Of a stretch of DNA of 64,000 nucleotides, positions 43,601 through 47,770 are shown piece after piece. This DNA is from Symsagittifera roscoffensis. Its lineage: Eukaryota > Xenacoelomorpha > Acoela > Convolutidae. Numbering within the stretch: the stretch's first letter is position 1; every line of letters begins with the position of its first letter. Under the pieces are notes generated by a model, which saw nothing but the letters and a program-made list of their open reading frames with translations, did not search any database and was not told where the DNA came from. The translations under genes and the position numbers were made by a program. The stretch is from assembly GCF_963678635.1 (NCBI RefSeq), contig NC_087063.1, positions 14,453,006 to 14,517,005 of the forward strand, read 5' to 3'.

Positions 43601-43864
43601 CAACATTATGGTCATAACTAACGCGTTCTCATTGTATTCTTCGTCGAAGATTTCATCAAGTCATCCGAGGAATGTAATTTTATTCTTTTTTATCTACAGC
43701 ACACATCAATAACTGCTAGAATGACATACCATGTTAAACTCATGTTGTCGGATGGTGATGTCCAAACAGTGTATCTTGCCCGATACTTCAATTTCAGCCC
43801 CTCCTCTTCTCCCTTTGTTTTTCTTCTTCATAATCTCCGTTTTCATCTTCAACTTCTTGTACAG
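13417..43864 (-). CDS. DCDC1-like doublecortin-domain protein, 18 exons (gene-level entry)
   Basis: Eighteen minus-strand exons were built by hand from acceptor and donor sites: 43730-43864, 43300-43543, 42701-42863, 42234-42374, 41463-41884, 40914-40984, 40626-40755, 40101-40360, 39617-39797, 39064-39294, 38236-38745, 37835-38053, 36800-36926, 34863-35035, 34270-34479, 15193-15310, 14569-14689 and 13417-13656. Together they are 3,696 bases, exactly 1,232 codons with no stop, and every junction phase agrees. Domains in order: DCX, cysteine-rich segment, ricin-like lectin, second DCX, carbohydrate-binding-like domain, further beta-rich segments, third DCX. DCX domains bind tubulin and microtubules; the DCX plus ricin-lectin combination is the DCDC1 type. 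Start and end exons are not in this model. A Polinton occupies the intron between exons 15 and 16. Confidence 0.8.
13876..14273. mobile_element. hAT-like MITE
   Basis: 398 bp with inverted ends CAGGGGCGGATCTAGG (left) and its near-complement ending CCGCCCCTG (right), each followed inward by a homopolymer G/C run. The flanks CAGTCCTA and CATTCCTT agree at 6 of 8 bases, consistent with a decayed 8-bp hAT-type target duplication. It is non-coding and sits in a DCDC1-like intron. Confidence 0.65.
14569..14689 (-). CDS. DCDC1-like exon 17
   Basis: 121 bases, TMDPGQPVVVVDSWSEVTEE ... QQNVRKLK. Acceptor CGCATAG, donor AAG|GTCAGT. The frame is fixed by exon 16 (AG plus G). Confidence 0.7.
15193..15310 (-). 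CDS. DCDC1-like exon 16 (downstream of the Polinton intron)
   Basis: 118 bases, ASEEQLREKEHFIKRRPTAV, then LDIEKHKLRLLQGRR. Acceptor TTTCAG, donor AG|GTTAGC. A charged helical segment. Confidence 0.7.
15482..15487. repeat. Target site duplication, left copy (CTCATA)
   Basis: Identical to 34121-34126 immediately outside the terminal inverted repeats. Confidence 0.92.
15488..15703. repeat. Polinton left terminal inverted repeat (216 bp)
   Basis: Pairs with 33854-34120. A G16 run (15516-15531) lies 28 bases from the end, followed by ATGGTCACCATG palindromes. It holds one copy of the 51-bp inner unit that is doubled in the right repeat. Confidence 0.95.
16063..21023 (-). CDS. polB: Protein-primed family B DNA polymerase (PolB), two exons, N-terminal frameshift
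   Basis: Replicates the element by protein priming. Main frame 20865-17341. Two C2H2 fingers lie at the N-terminus: CNFC...HERDKH in the first frame (21023-20940) and CDYC...HLLATH in the next, separated by a frameshift at an A4 run (20938-20941 on the plus strand). Then follow INIRNHEDNNCF, a zinc ribbon (CKYR...CRNC) and exonuclease motifs YFDFES (about residue 425) and HNIQNYD. The HNH-like DHCHFSGKCLGWAH lies just before HNIQNYD. YHNLYLKCDTLLL comes next, then palm motifs MIDANNLYG (835), NNCAYGK (1010) and YSDTDSLLY (1097). The frame hits a stop after SILSRGS, but AGAG|GTAGTT is a good donor. A 573-base intron (16776-17348) joins in phase to the conserved C-terminal SAKGVSKAAQKM ... LSAFDDKRYILDDGQQTLPH. 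An unusual acidic tail of about 165 residues follows. Confidence 0.92.
16776..17348 (-). other. Intron in PolB with low-complexity A-rich tract
   Basis: Donor G|GTAGTT at 17348 and acceptor TTTTAG ending at 16776. The interior (about 16975-17290) is almost only A-runs punctuated by CGCCCAC, repeated several times on the plus strand. Two chance Lys/Phe-rich frames here are not genes. Confidence 0.75.
21024..22652. other. Polinton non-coding region upstream of polB
   Basis: 1.6 kb, very AT-rich, many A and T runs, no frame above 60 codons worth keeping. It should contain the polB promoter, but I see no motif clear enough to call. Confidence 0.5.
22653..23293 (-). pseudogene. Unknown Polinton gene, split by a frameshift
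   Basis: The first frame starts MPCYIIAGYSNHERTIFYE at 23293 and runs to 23078. The second (to 22653) continues with KYADPDEPLALQVDISTLSK and ends PKKKRKLTTLEKAQEYLDLI. The two meet at an A5 run (T5 at 23107-23111 on the plus strand) where one base moves the frame with no intervening stop. PKKKRKL looks like a classical nuclear localisation signal. I do not recognise the family. It is the only gene besides polB on the left-arm strand and may belong to the same early transcription unit. Confidence 0.6.
23659..23668 (+). promoter_or_regulatory. TATA-like box before the plus-strand gene cluster
   Basis: GTATATAAAT lies 109 bases before the first ATG of the plus-strand cluster and between the divergent gene sets, where a promoter is expected. 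It is a motif only. Confidence 0.4.
23777..24148 (+). pseudogene. PC4-like ssDNA-binding protein, two in-frame stops
   Basis: A 124-codon frame from ATG to TAA interrupted by TAA at 23906-23908 and 23996-23998. Otherwise it reads CYFDISENSKRLVRATLKTY ... VFLKVFKK ... CVQRLSLSSEEFS, then LLKSGKSI. The 'YF.IS....LVR...........RLSLS.EEF..LL..G..I' layout is that of the PC4/SUB1 single-strand DNA-binding fold. A single-strand-binding role in replication or late transcription is an inference. Assignment is by pattern, without alignment. Confidence 0.55.
24163..24951 (+). CDS. Unknown 262-residue Polinton protein, possible HUH/Rep-like N-terminal domain
   Basis: Intact frame from ATG (MAEAMFEVVLPDYF). 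The N-terminal 110 residues have FKFVIT, then KIHYHILIQVDSE, then CFKYLISPAK, spaced like motifs I, II (H-x-H) and III (Y-x-x-x...K) of HUH replication nucleases. The match is weak: the residue between the histidines is Tyr and motif III spacing is loose. The middle is Ser/Thr-rich and polar; the C-terminus (FESLINGPHSAAFCKIMDIL) is helical. It follows the PC4-like gene after 14 bases, suggesting co-transcription. Confidence 0.55.
   Translation: MAEAMFEVVLPDYFKKFQPNFKFVITEKIPNLSTFKNYAFGSHFKSEYCPFSVENEKKIHYHILIQVDSEEQLNQFFPSQKCFSVPCIFTCFKYLISPAKDVKGNGELFDKLKIALTYSAQPVAANLDLLDFTAIKKRLPNLLLSATSSNKQTSPNQNVCKKSPAVGGQKRIDNTVTPAASSTSNKSVRISTSVSKKHTESRHVQTDEMNTETLKRFESLINGPHSAAFCKIMDILTSGYGKLDVDTDVLFVKFIVEEKVKF
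24999..25406 (+). CDS. Unknown 135-residue Polinton protein
   Basis: I chose the ATG at 24999 (MISTFDLKLIHEIFIDL) over an in-frame TTG at 24984. Conserved-looking features: RIHAILHDAAGYLQ, NHTGPGYTYVLHC and CYLGHVTGIAFCLFLKAF. The His-Asp pair and GPG turn recall phospholipase A2, but the order is wrong and no calcium loop precedes the HD. Family unknown. It is intact, while the next gene is broken. Confidence 0.55.
   Translation: MISTFDLKLIHEIFIDLKSQYPDKSVRFQYFLATCLYLDADINLDFVLKNRPYGGLIGIDNSSLDKHLKHFKFLRIHAILHDAAGYLQEKNHTGPGYTYVLHCPIKNCYLGHVTGIAFCLFLKAFKPKLFRLLEC
25416..25994 (+). pseudogene. DEDD-exonuclease-like protein, two in-frame stops
   Basis: One frame of 193 codons from ATG, broken by TAA (25575) and TGA (25695). 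It reads HLIILDIEGFKCGKKPLIIK ... ELSVCSAN, then NWVSKFLHGLRWDEGEYPY, and FFAKGTQKSVLLAEYLKLPV ... EDFGCPKIEQLL. 'LDIEGF' followed by 'IKELS', and the later 'KG..K...L' and 'LED.GCP', resemble a widespread invertebrate exonuclease-like domain of the ribonuclease H fold. It overlaps the next frame by 8 bases. Confidence 0.5.
25987..26274 (+). CDS. Unknown 95-residue Polinton protein
   Basis: The start at 25987 (MTNQSPENN) overlaps the end of the exonuclease-like gene. PRIKVTLTRTGILDCRGKPL, then EIDNLRKFFTVLDYF; the C-terminal third is low complexity and overlaps the next frame in another phase. Family not recognised. Confidence 0.4.
   Translation: MTNQSPENNSTPRIKVTLTRTGILDCRGKPLLQKLEQITLNDIEIDNLRKFFTVLDYFQLYNVQTPGISPVNSVVQSQPGRAATSAGREKTNPFA
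26171..26470 (+). CDS. Small Polinton protein, paralogue of the next gene
   Basis: 99 residues from MSRLQEFRQSIPLF. The C-terminal half, HQLPAELKELVKTDNVEEIH ... AAHFVVKFKSN, aligns with the next protein (NLPKELLDEISTGNVEKI ... IARYIIKYKPNG). The two are a tandem duplicate pair. Function unknown. Confidence 0.5.
   Translation: MSRLQEFRQSIPLFNLNLEGLQPQLGERRQIHLHDHQLPAELKELVKTDNVEEIHLVQATIRVAAHFVVKFKSNCNHDKFTKYEFFFIERGVDLPVEPK
26569..26865 (+). CDS. Small Polinton protein, paralogue of the preceding gene
   Basis: 98 residues, MSCLKIQNFKKIFLP at the start, sharing LP-x-EL, GNVEKI and A-x-(Y/F)-(I/V)-x-K-(Y/F)-K with 26171-26470. The C-terminal tail is lysine/serine-rich and overlaps the next ATG by 11 bases. 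Confidence 0.5.
   Translation: MSCLKIQNFKKIFLPKENTQNVSLTGENLPKELLDEISTGNVEKIVRILLTDKNIARYIIKYKPNGNRSERKKGDWYAVVTINLDTNKQKKSSSKHGN
26855..27145 (+). CDS. Two-membrane-segment Polinton protein
   Basis: 96 residues from MEIEETTTVENND. A hydrophobic segment VVFFTQVCFIFILLSLSISK is followed by NLSCDETAIWLSILSSTVGY and ends MLPNPKL. The layout acidic head, TM, '(N)L.....LW..LLSS..GYLLPNP' end is one I know from Polinton-type elements, where it precedes the ATPase as here. The role is unknown; it could be an internal membrane or assembly protein. Confidence 0.65.
   Translation: MEIEETTTVENNDCDFVDIGGAEQSLSHENRSWKFCNSVSLPSAEVVFFTQVCFIFILLSLSISKLSFYNLSCDETAIWLSILSSTVGYMLPNPKL
27148..27840 (+). CDS. 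Genome-packaging ATPase (FtsK/HerA type)
   Basis: 231 residues. The start at 27148 (MNKIISTKDRLFMSV) follows the previous stop by two bases. Walker A is SGPSGSGKTDLI, Walker B CMIVFDDTCEE, and downstream VHVIYVKQNLFQQ with NTTHLILFKSPRD carries the sensor residues typical of Polinton, adintovirus and adenovirus-like packaging ATPases. It would drive DNA into the capsid. The frame is intact and of normal length. Confidence 0.9.
   Translation: MNKIISTKDRLFMSVSGPSGSGKTDLIFQMFLKGTFYPSYNKIFYFYLHDQPKYRSFVSNNKFDIEFIKLSSFEIVNNLRDCMIVFDDTCEEIFNEKDFVKLATAGRHKNVHVIYVKQNLFQQSKQSRTIDLNTTHLILFKSPRDIQQIDYLGRQLNNAKFLRHAYQLATKEDFGHLLIDLDPKTSECLRYSSNIVPPSPTIFYLPSSKAVITSLENERERIMYIEANAQ
27830..28087 (+). CDS. 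Small conserved Polinton protein after the ATPase
   Basis: 85 residues from ATG 27830, overlapping the ATPase stop by 11 bases in another frame. NSRHCRSILTGADSNFIRFL ... CDCFVNVFLGHVP, then FSIREKRKVLANIIS, match the 'FI..L.E...N.L.G..P......K........LL' small protein commonly found beside capsid genes in Polintons. The role is probably structural, not shown. Confidence 0.6.
   Translation: MLNSRHCRSILTGADSNFIRFLCDCFVNVFLGHVPANKSFIESKKIPFGKIVDPKFSIREKRKVLANIISLVKSIGESCYIYLKN
28098..29023 (+). pseudogene. 'ILIP'-type conserved Polinton protein, frameshifted
   Basis: The first frame (28098-28538) starts MYAEEFILIPRKTYAPDE, the standard opening of a Polinton protein of unknown function, and continues through a polar linker. 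The homologous C-terminal part lies in another frame (28499-29023): LDVDGYVLIQGKPTLVKIES, LKELNLDPSLVSN, then a Ser/Thr/Lys tail. The frames overlap at about 28470-28500, where one indel must lie. Together they make about 305 residues. Confidence 0.65.
28947..29952 (+). pseudogene. Retroviral-type (DDE) integrase, one frameshift
   Basis: It inserts the element and makes the 6-bp duplication. I chose the ATG at 28947; upstream residues in this frame are a shadow of the previous gene. Order: FGSVKNLTNASQLSPKKVKK, then DINEIWSLDLAYVDKLAKYN (first Asp), CLSRYLRVEPLK, KKVWVDKGTEFKGEF (second Asp). After an A6 run (29488-29493) the frame shifts and FAERNIRSLK supplies the catalytic Glu. A C-terminal SH3/chromo-like tail follows (FYVGDYVRIAK, TDEVFEIVAI). 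It ends at 29952, overlapping the penton start by 11 bases. Confidence 0.88.
29942..30811 (+). CDS. Minor capsid (penton) protein
   Basis: 289 residues from ATG 29942, intact. It opens FTVHLISTASMDYFPDNTLA ... EIALDGDWRVALSEIIFPTK, the hallmark of Polinton single-jelly-roll penton proteins, and closes with VPFAGTGKVVLTLKFKRF. It would form capsid vertices with the double-jelly-roll major capsid. Position between integrase and core/major capsid genes is usual. Confidence 0.85.
   Translation: MGSDEFTVHLISTASMDYFPDNTLASFRNFCKEEIALDGDWRVALSEIIFPTKLNNVTDEEFTYFRASEVVASKSNAGNRNTISRPYYGEKVFIKSGEYTFIEQLINKIKTKLKDKIHFDASPQEITNSMSIWMNANEGISFPSPQIPSLLGYNAKLDENGEYHIGYKMIPSFDASYEGNELYESHFPYDLSSGTSLIFVYIDIIQYQTVGDAKAPLLRVIDSNRRIKNGSACSIEPNHRKNFTNLDYKKLFTSSVQSISVQLRTETGRLVPFAGTGKVVLTLKFKRFD
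30818..31240 (+). pseudogene. Basic core/virion protein, stop at codon 2
   Basis: An ATG at 30818 is followed at once by TAA (30821); the frame then stays open to 31240. It reads PHFSGHYRQRGSGFGALAAG, RVILPAAKKLGRELLMSAAP, KKKSPKQALKNTVTKTARKQ, and an arginine-rich end (GGGRRRRRKTPM). The 'HY.GQ.GSG.G' start and Lys/Arg-rich tail fit the Polinton DNA-condensing core or pX-like protein. Without the stop it would be about 140 residues. Confidence 0.7.
31242..32520 (+). pseudogene. Major capsid protein (double jelly-roll), frameshift and stop
   Basis: Coding begins in the frame THSSLDLFEKQPLLITFE (no ATG; TTG at 31242). It moves to the next frame at an A7 run (31327-31333): IKKIGPVYSPNGPMLEFEI, FVDLQKIYLEIRCKVTQSNG, LLSGVTLRLSYRRSHEDF, LQILEANLYVRKMTV. 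TAG at 31975 interrupts it, then the same frame resumes: REPVRQIIIALNTNNAFLGT, NPFHYQKFGLEQVTLRRND. These are the signature strands of the Polinton capsid, which builds the icosahedral shell. Ends at 32520. Confidence 0.85.
32523..32969 (+). CDS. Adenovirus-type cysteine protease (maturation protease)
   Basis: 148 residues. I chose ATG 32523 (MDETQLQDLIQN), two bases after the capsid stop, over an upstream in-frame start inside the capsid gene. The Ulp1/adenain triad is present in order: His in SPGTHWIVI, Asp in LYFADPLGLP, Gln in FPMQDSNS and Cys in STMCGSFCIYIAH. It would process capsid precursors. Intact. Confidence 0.9.
   Translation: MDETQLQDLIQNCKHLKYKFFGVFAADNFPPLIPNNIFMIVNTSKSDSPGTHWIVICNRINVLYFADPLGLPLWQYTNLYKRLNENFHQVTELMTNFPMQDSNSTMCGSFCIYIAHLIFDKNFNGDASDFVYITDHVLKRFLTHMLTH
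32970..33853. other. Polinton right-arm non-coding region
   Basis: No convincing gene; a 97-residue frame at 33101-33394 has no recognisable motif and poor context. A short GC-rich palindromic patch, GGCGGCCGCCGC, lies at 33601. Confidence 0.5.
33854..34120. repeat. Polinton right terminal inverted repeat (267 bp)
   Basis: Inverted match to the left end, 51 bases longer because the unit beginning ATTAGGTATAAAA is present twice in tandem (33908-33958 and 33959-34009). It carries a C17 run at 34076-34092. Confidence 0.95.
34121..34126. repeat. Target site duplication, right copy (CTCATA)
   Basis: Identical to 15482-15487; marks the insertion point in the host intron. Confidence 0.92.
34270..34479 (-). 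CDS. DCDC1-like exon 15 (upstream of the Polinton intron)
   Basis: 210 bases, TDSSALDQTQDVIAEFTAG ... HRMPLYVSKTNKFITPE. Donor G|GTTAGA. It joins in phase to exon 16 at 15310, 18,959 bases away. Removing the Polinton and one TSD copy leaves an intron of about 320 bases, in line with the others. Confidence 0.75.
34863..35035 (-). CDS. DCDC1-like exon 14
   Basis: 173 bases, LDDNSWKKVSCRLSLPTTES ... SAFVFKNPVF. Acceptor TTATAG, donor TG|GTTAGA. Phase 1 end pairs with exon 15. Confidence 0.65.
35036..36799. other. DCDC1-like intron
   Basis: 1.8 kb intron, AT-rich. A 33-base block (35836-35868, GATATCGTTTGGAAACAATT then ATT repeats) recurs at 43897-43930 in the same orientation, suggesting a shared LINE or SINE tail. 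GGGCTTTGCCCTGATATACG at 35999 resembles the complement of 2375-2400. Confidence 0.5.
36800..36926 (-). CDS. DCDC1-like exon 13
   Basis: 127 bases, NLFKVELDARSAESTSAEL, then KVVFAYKMSQEKTEKTIVL. Acceptor TTTGCAG, donor GA|GTAAGT. It looks like one or two strands of a beta-sandwich. Confidence 0.7.
36927..37834. other. DCDC1-like intron with dispersed repeat
   Basis: At 36985-37180 the sequence (TAGCCAACAGAC, then TTCAAAGAAAAAAAATA, AACAATTTATGATTGGC) matches the repeat at about 59960-60080 and 63735-63845, and more weakly 10865. No exon seen. Confidence 0.5.
37835..38053 (-). CDS. DCDC1-like exon 12
   Basis: 219 bases, beta-rich (LTILIGQTSPAYFL, QLKVAKKGTCSVV, EFEVSYDVTYLVQK). Acceptor TTTCAG, donor A|GTGAGT. 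Domain not recognised. Confidence 0.7.
38236..38745 (-). CDS. DCDC1-like exon 11, carbohydrate-binding-module-like domain
   Basis: The longest exon (510 bases). It begins near NLIRNATFDEENF ... SHWSAIGG, the signature opening of CBM4_9/galactose-binding-like beta-sandwiches ('NL..N..F......W'), and continues with alternating strands (YKMTFLLKMDS, CALMFKRSKVARKET, FCVTKFELVED). Family assignment rests on the opening motif and strand pattern only. Confidence 0.65.
39064..39294 (-). CDS. DCDC1-like exon 10 (low-complexity linker)
   Basis: 231 bases. A polar Ser/Pro/Gln-rich linker (PSVDIQLPSRPQTQKN) with no recognisable fold. Donor G|GTGAGT, acceptor TTTCAG. Confidence 0.65.
39617..39797 (-). 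CDS. DCDC1-like exon 9 (second half of DCX domain)
   Basis: 181 bases. LISSLSSKLGLGTSCGSLYL, then FGPEGELMTCWEELLDQVV, matching the DCX 'L...T.KL.L......LY..DG......' half. It continues the fold from exon 8 across a phase 0 intron. Confidence 0.75.
40101..40360 (-). CDS. DCDC1-like exon 8 (start of second DCX domain)
   Basis: 260 bases ending ELFISVLARKNGCNVNDMPV ... ANSYEQ, the 'V.ARKNG......V.V....YEQ' first half of a DCX fold. Donor CAG|GTTCGC, acceptor TTTAAG. Confidence 0.75.
40626..40755 (-). CDS. DCDC1-like exon 7
   Basis: 130 bases, GGAFRHLNTEYVLCFSCARV, then EKFSCAMHSG. It has a C-x2-C and a later C, and no membrane segment. Acceptor TTTCAG, donor G|GTAAGT. Confidence 0.7.
40914..40984 (-). 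CDS. DCDC1-like exon 6 (short)
   Basis: 71 bases, LTIANRVGVCSAALNNTEII. Acceptor TTTCAG, donor CCT|GTACGT. It is too short to stand out on its own and is supported by the phase fit on both sides. Confidence 0.65.
41463..41884 (-). CDS. DCDC1-like exon 5, ricin-type lectin-like domain
   Basis: 422 bases, 140 full codons. It reads FIICKFNPKLAFTVNEFGRL ... LDPMQKWIFHNDGQI ... AESLAICIP. This is the pattern of a ricin B-type beta-trefoil repeat ('Q.W....DG.I' with the preceding 'L.V' strand), as known in DCDC1. Acceptor TTTACAG, donor A|GTGAGT. Confidence 0.75.
42234..42374 (-). CDS. DCDC1-like exon 4, Cys/His-rich segment
   Basis: 141 bases. Translation CRFRSHYYADKYMEKHHEF ... HCKMCKGSNTCQIHDYE: a His/Cys-rich stretch with a C-x2-C that could bind zinc. 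Donor CC|GTCAGT, acceptor TTTCAG; both phases fit the neighbouring exons. Confidence 0.7.
42701..42863 (-). CDS. DCDC1-like exon 3
   Basis: 163 bases, acceptor CTGCAG, donor CA|GTTAGT. Contains VKVGICELSGQEREA, then a proline/threonine-rich linker (TPTPSPVPTPPETEEE). The ORF reads on past the donor by chance. Confidence 0.7.
43300..43543 (-). CDS. DCDC1-like exon 2 (DCX core)
   Basis: Begins FLEQCTSSLHLPSACRRLF, then DSTGKELTSLESL and NDLVYVTMGEGF: the helix, 'RRLF..DG' turn and C-terminal strand of a doublecortin domain. Its donor is AGAG|GCAAGC, a GC-AG intron. The next exon supplies GT to complete a glycine codon, which supports the unusual donor. Confidence 0.8.
43730..43864 (-). CDS. 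DCDC1-like exon 1 of model (first half of DCX domain)
   Basis: 45 codons, phase 0 at both ends, acceptor TTTCAG and donor ATG|GTATGT. A lysine-rich stretch (KKLKMKTEIMKKKNKG) leads into LDITIRQHEFNM, the DCX strand before the 'FL..CT..L' helix that opens the next exon. No start codon is here, so earlier exons should exist to the right. Confidence 0.75.
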
Positions 43865-43873
43865 CTGAAACAA

Positions 43874-45200
43874 CTTTTATAAATAACTCTTTAACTAGAT
43901 ATCGTTTGGAAACAATTTATTATTATTATATTATTAAACGGAATCAATGCACTTAAGTCCTAGAAATAATTTATTGGGTATTTTCAACTTAATAACGTCG
44001 TTTATGTTAAAAATGAGCTTTTTCTGACTAGGGAGCAAAAAATGCTTATGAAACAATTTCTATTTATGAAAACTTTATAATAAGCATTTTTTCCATCGGA
44101 AGTAAAGATGTTAAAATAATTTTTAGAATATTTTAAATTTAATGACGTCGTTTATGTTAAGAATGAGCTTTTTCTGGCAATGAGTTTTCTGCATAAACAA
44201 AAATTGTACGACAAGCATTTTTTGTCTGGCTTGGTTTTCCAAAACCTATAACTTAAAGAAAAAATCGAAAGAGGTTTAAAATATATATTAGGCTCACAAT
44301 AGATATGCAACTTCAAAAAAAATAATTCGTCAGCTACTTTGATTTTATACAATTTGTTTTTAAAATGTTAAACACATCCGACTGATCCGAGGAGTCGTTT
44401 CACGTTAAGACTGGCGACACAAAGGCTAATTGAATCTGTACATCTTCGTTATGATGATACAATTGGATCCATCTTAAAAATTTTCAAACCATTCATTCTC
44501 ATTCCTATCATTACTTTGTAAACTAGCTACAATTGCTTCGGCGCTCTCTTTAACACCAAAAATCAGCTGTGCCTTTTGAAAGCATAAAGCAAATGAAAAA
44601 ATTCGGTGGAAAAACTCGATTTTTCGCCGCTCTATTTGCCCTAATGTGCTTATTAATGATACAAGATAGCTATGAAGAAAATATCAGCTACAGTCAACAT
44701 TTTTGAGTGATATCGCAATTTCCGATTCCATCACAAAATAAACAAGTTTGCACTTACTGTCCGCTAACATAGGAAGCAATCCATTCAAATTTCGATTTTT
44801 CATTTGAACTTGTTTCCAGCTGCCACGAAAGATGACGAGCAAGAACTCACATTTCTCAAGGTATTTTCAATTTCGTTAAATTTTTAGCCGCAACAGCGAA
44901 TAAAATAATTTCTAAAAATATGTACCGAACAAACACAGTTAAAAGCAACCTACCAACAATCAATCAACAGACATTTTGCAGTGATGCTGAATTTCCAGAC
45001 GACTACAAAATCGGATTGTCATTGGACTTTTGAGAATTACAAAACGCTTGAACAAACTGTTATAATAAAAAAGAACTATTTTTCAGACAAAACCTATGTT
45101 TGAAAAATGTCGAAAATTCAATTTTGAATCTAAAAGTATGCCAGGATGAAAAATTTTTTCTTTTTAAGCATATAAACTTGAAAGTTTCGGATCATTAAAA
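43874..45200. other. No supported gene (possible upstream DCDC1-like exons not found)
   Basis: AT-rich. GACGTCGTTTATGTTAAGAA and a near copy occur at 43993 and 44143 with GAGCTTTTTCTG following, a short direct repeat about 150 bases apart. The first exon of the DCDC1-like gene should be in this direction. Confidence 0.4.
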
Positions 45201-45319
45201 GGAGCAAATCAACTATTACAGACAGTTTTTGAGAACTAAAGCTTGTTTTGTCAAGACTGGAATAAAAGTAGCCTGAAACTTAAAGTTTGAATGCAAAATT
45301 TGATAAAAGTTGCCATATT

Positions 45320-47770
45320 GCGCTTTTAATTTAATTTGGTCTGTTCCAATATTTTGTAACTCTTTATAGTTATTGCCAAATTTTCGCGGTATCCTTTTAA
45401 TCACACAAAACTGATCACTGCAACGTCAAAAAAGTGAGTTCGAGAAATGCAAAAAGAACAATATGCCAAATTTGATCGTATTTTGCATTCAATCTTGAAT
45501 GTTAAAGAGACATCACTTTTTTCTGATAAAATAGCGTTTGCATAAAAAAATAATCTAAAATGAATTTTTTGCTCTTTTAACTAATTGTCTGTTCGAACTT
45601 TTTAATAATTGTTATAACCTAAGTAAGCTTTTTAACAATTAGGTTGCTCGAGGTCGCCGATATTGCCAACAATTTGGCATTCGCTGTAACGTTTTAAAAT
45701 TTTGAAATAAATCTTAATTTCGAGCTAAAAATAATGCTAAAAAGGCGTGCTGGACATCAAGCCAACCGTAATTCAATCCGAGTAGTAAAATTACAATTCC
45801 GAGCTTTGCATGAGCTTTTTTTAACAAGTTATTGGCTTTTTCATAATGTTTGAGACTCTACTAGATGTTTTGGAATATTAAAAACAAAAATTTTTGGAGG
45901 GGTTTTTCATGTGTATAATGCATGCATTTCAAAATCTGGCTGATATAACTATCTGATGCCACTCCTAAGTAGTGCATTGTTATGAAGAACGCTTATTAGG
46001 TACGAATTTGCCTGATTTTTGAAAATAATGAAGTAACTGATGAAAATTTAGCGCTTTGAGGTTCTTGTAAAGTTTAAATGTCGGCTTTAAATTCCTTCGG
46101 CTTAAAGTTCCGTCGGACTGTTGTCCTAGACCCGACAAAAATTTCTTTGAAATTTGCTTTTGCTTTCGCCATTTTATCGTTGTTTTCATTGAAAATTTGC
46201 ACTGCAGACCACTTTCGAATGCAAGTTATCTGAAGTTACAGGCTTAACGTAATAAAAAAAGTCACGTTTCTGAAAAAAAAAAACGTTAATGTTTTGCATG
46301 GCTCTTTTGACAGTTCAAATGCAATTTTGAAACCATGGTAGCAACTTCAACGCCATTTCAGTCTCAAGGTCAGTAATATTTCAACATTTTCAAGGCGTCG
46401 AACCATAAATTCTTTAGAAACTATAGAAAATTGCAAGAAGTTGGAACAGACAGAATTAATTAAAGGGAGCAATTTTCCTATAGAGAGTTGCAAAAAGTTC
46501 GGACAGACAGAAATAATTAAAAAGAGCAACTGTCTAGACATCAACTGAAATTAAAACTTAAATAAACATAACGTCGAAAGTTCATAACGCAGAGTATCGC
46601 TTAAAATTTATAACCACGGCGGGCAATTGCATCCGAAGCGGGGAATAGTAAACCTTGAAACGGAAACAGGGGGGCTAAAATTTTTCTACAATTAATTTCT
46701 AAATTTCTAATGATTCGATCATCTTATTTCCGTTTGTTTTTTTTTGGAACGGCCTAATCTGTTTTTTTTTTGTTGAAAATAACTATAGTTTTTAGTTTTT
46801 TTAACTACTTTTGCTAACTATTTTGTAGTAAATCTGGATGTCGCAGCATTTAAAAATTAGGCTAGCATAATCATAGGATAATCGACGATCTTGCTTTTCG
46901 AATTTGGTCTGACAAAAAGTTCAAGGTTGTCCGGCGTCAGATTTTGCATGCAAAGAAGCGTCAAAAAGCACTGATTGCTCATTTTAATTAATTCTGTCTG
47001 TCCGAACTTTTTGCTACTAATTATAATTCAGAAAAATTTTACATGCAAAAATTAGCTTAAATTTGCATGCAAAAATTGTTCAAAATTGGCAGATTGCTCT
47101 TTTTGATAAATTCTGTCTCTTCCAACTTTTTGCTACTTATTATATAGAGGGTTTCAAACAGTTCGGACAAACAGATTCAATTAAAAAGAGCAATCGTTCC
47201 ATTTTGACAGATTTTTGCAGTCATTCTTCTCAGAAAAACATGAGACACAAACTTGGTCTGATAAAATAGATTTTGCATGCAAAATTTTTCCTTAACAGGT
47301 CAATTGCTCTTTTCAATGAATTTACTGTAAGAAATTTTTGCTAACTATAGAGTTGCAAAAAAGTTCAGACAGACAGAATTAATTGAAAAGAGCAATCGTA
47401 CCATTTTGACATATTTTTGCATGTAGTTTTTTTTCATACAACCTTGAGACACAAAATCGGACTGAAAAATTATATTTTGCATGCAAAGTTTTTCCAAAAT
47501 AGGTAAATTGCTCTTTTTAATTAATTTTGTCTGTCCGAACTTTTTGCTACTAATTATATATTTAATTTGCAAAAACCTGGAACAGACAGAAAAATTTTAA
47601 AAGAGCAATCTGCCAATTTTGAGCAGTTTTTGCATGCAAATATGATATTTATGGTGACCTTGAGACATACTTTCCGGCAAACTTTGTCTAAAATAGATCA
47701 TTCGCTTTTTTTCAAAGTAATTTTCTGTTCCATAACTGTCTATATAGAGTTACTTTTCTCTTAGCTGGGG
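45320..47770. repeat. Array of foldback (inverted) repeats
   Basis: The core AAAAAGTTCGGACAGACAGA with a following AATTAATTAAAAAGAGCAA appears near 46433, 46485, 47158, 47351 and 47571. Its reverse complement (TTGCTCTTTTTAATTAATTC) appears near 45328, 45575, 46974, 47092, 47303, 47508 and 47696. Opposed pairs are about 200 bases end to end with TGCATGCAAA between arms, for example 47351-47545. The units look like small palindromic MITEs inserted near one another. Confidence 0.75.

Noticed and set aside
45320-47770. CRISPR-like array
   Set aside because: Repeats alternate orientation, vary in length and have irregular spacing in a eukaryotic context; foldback elements explain them.
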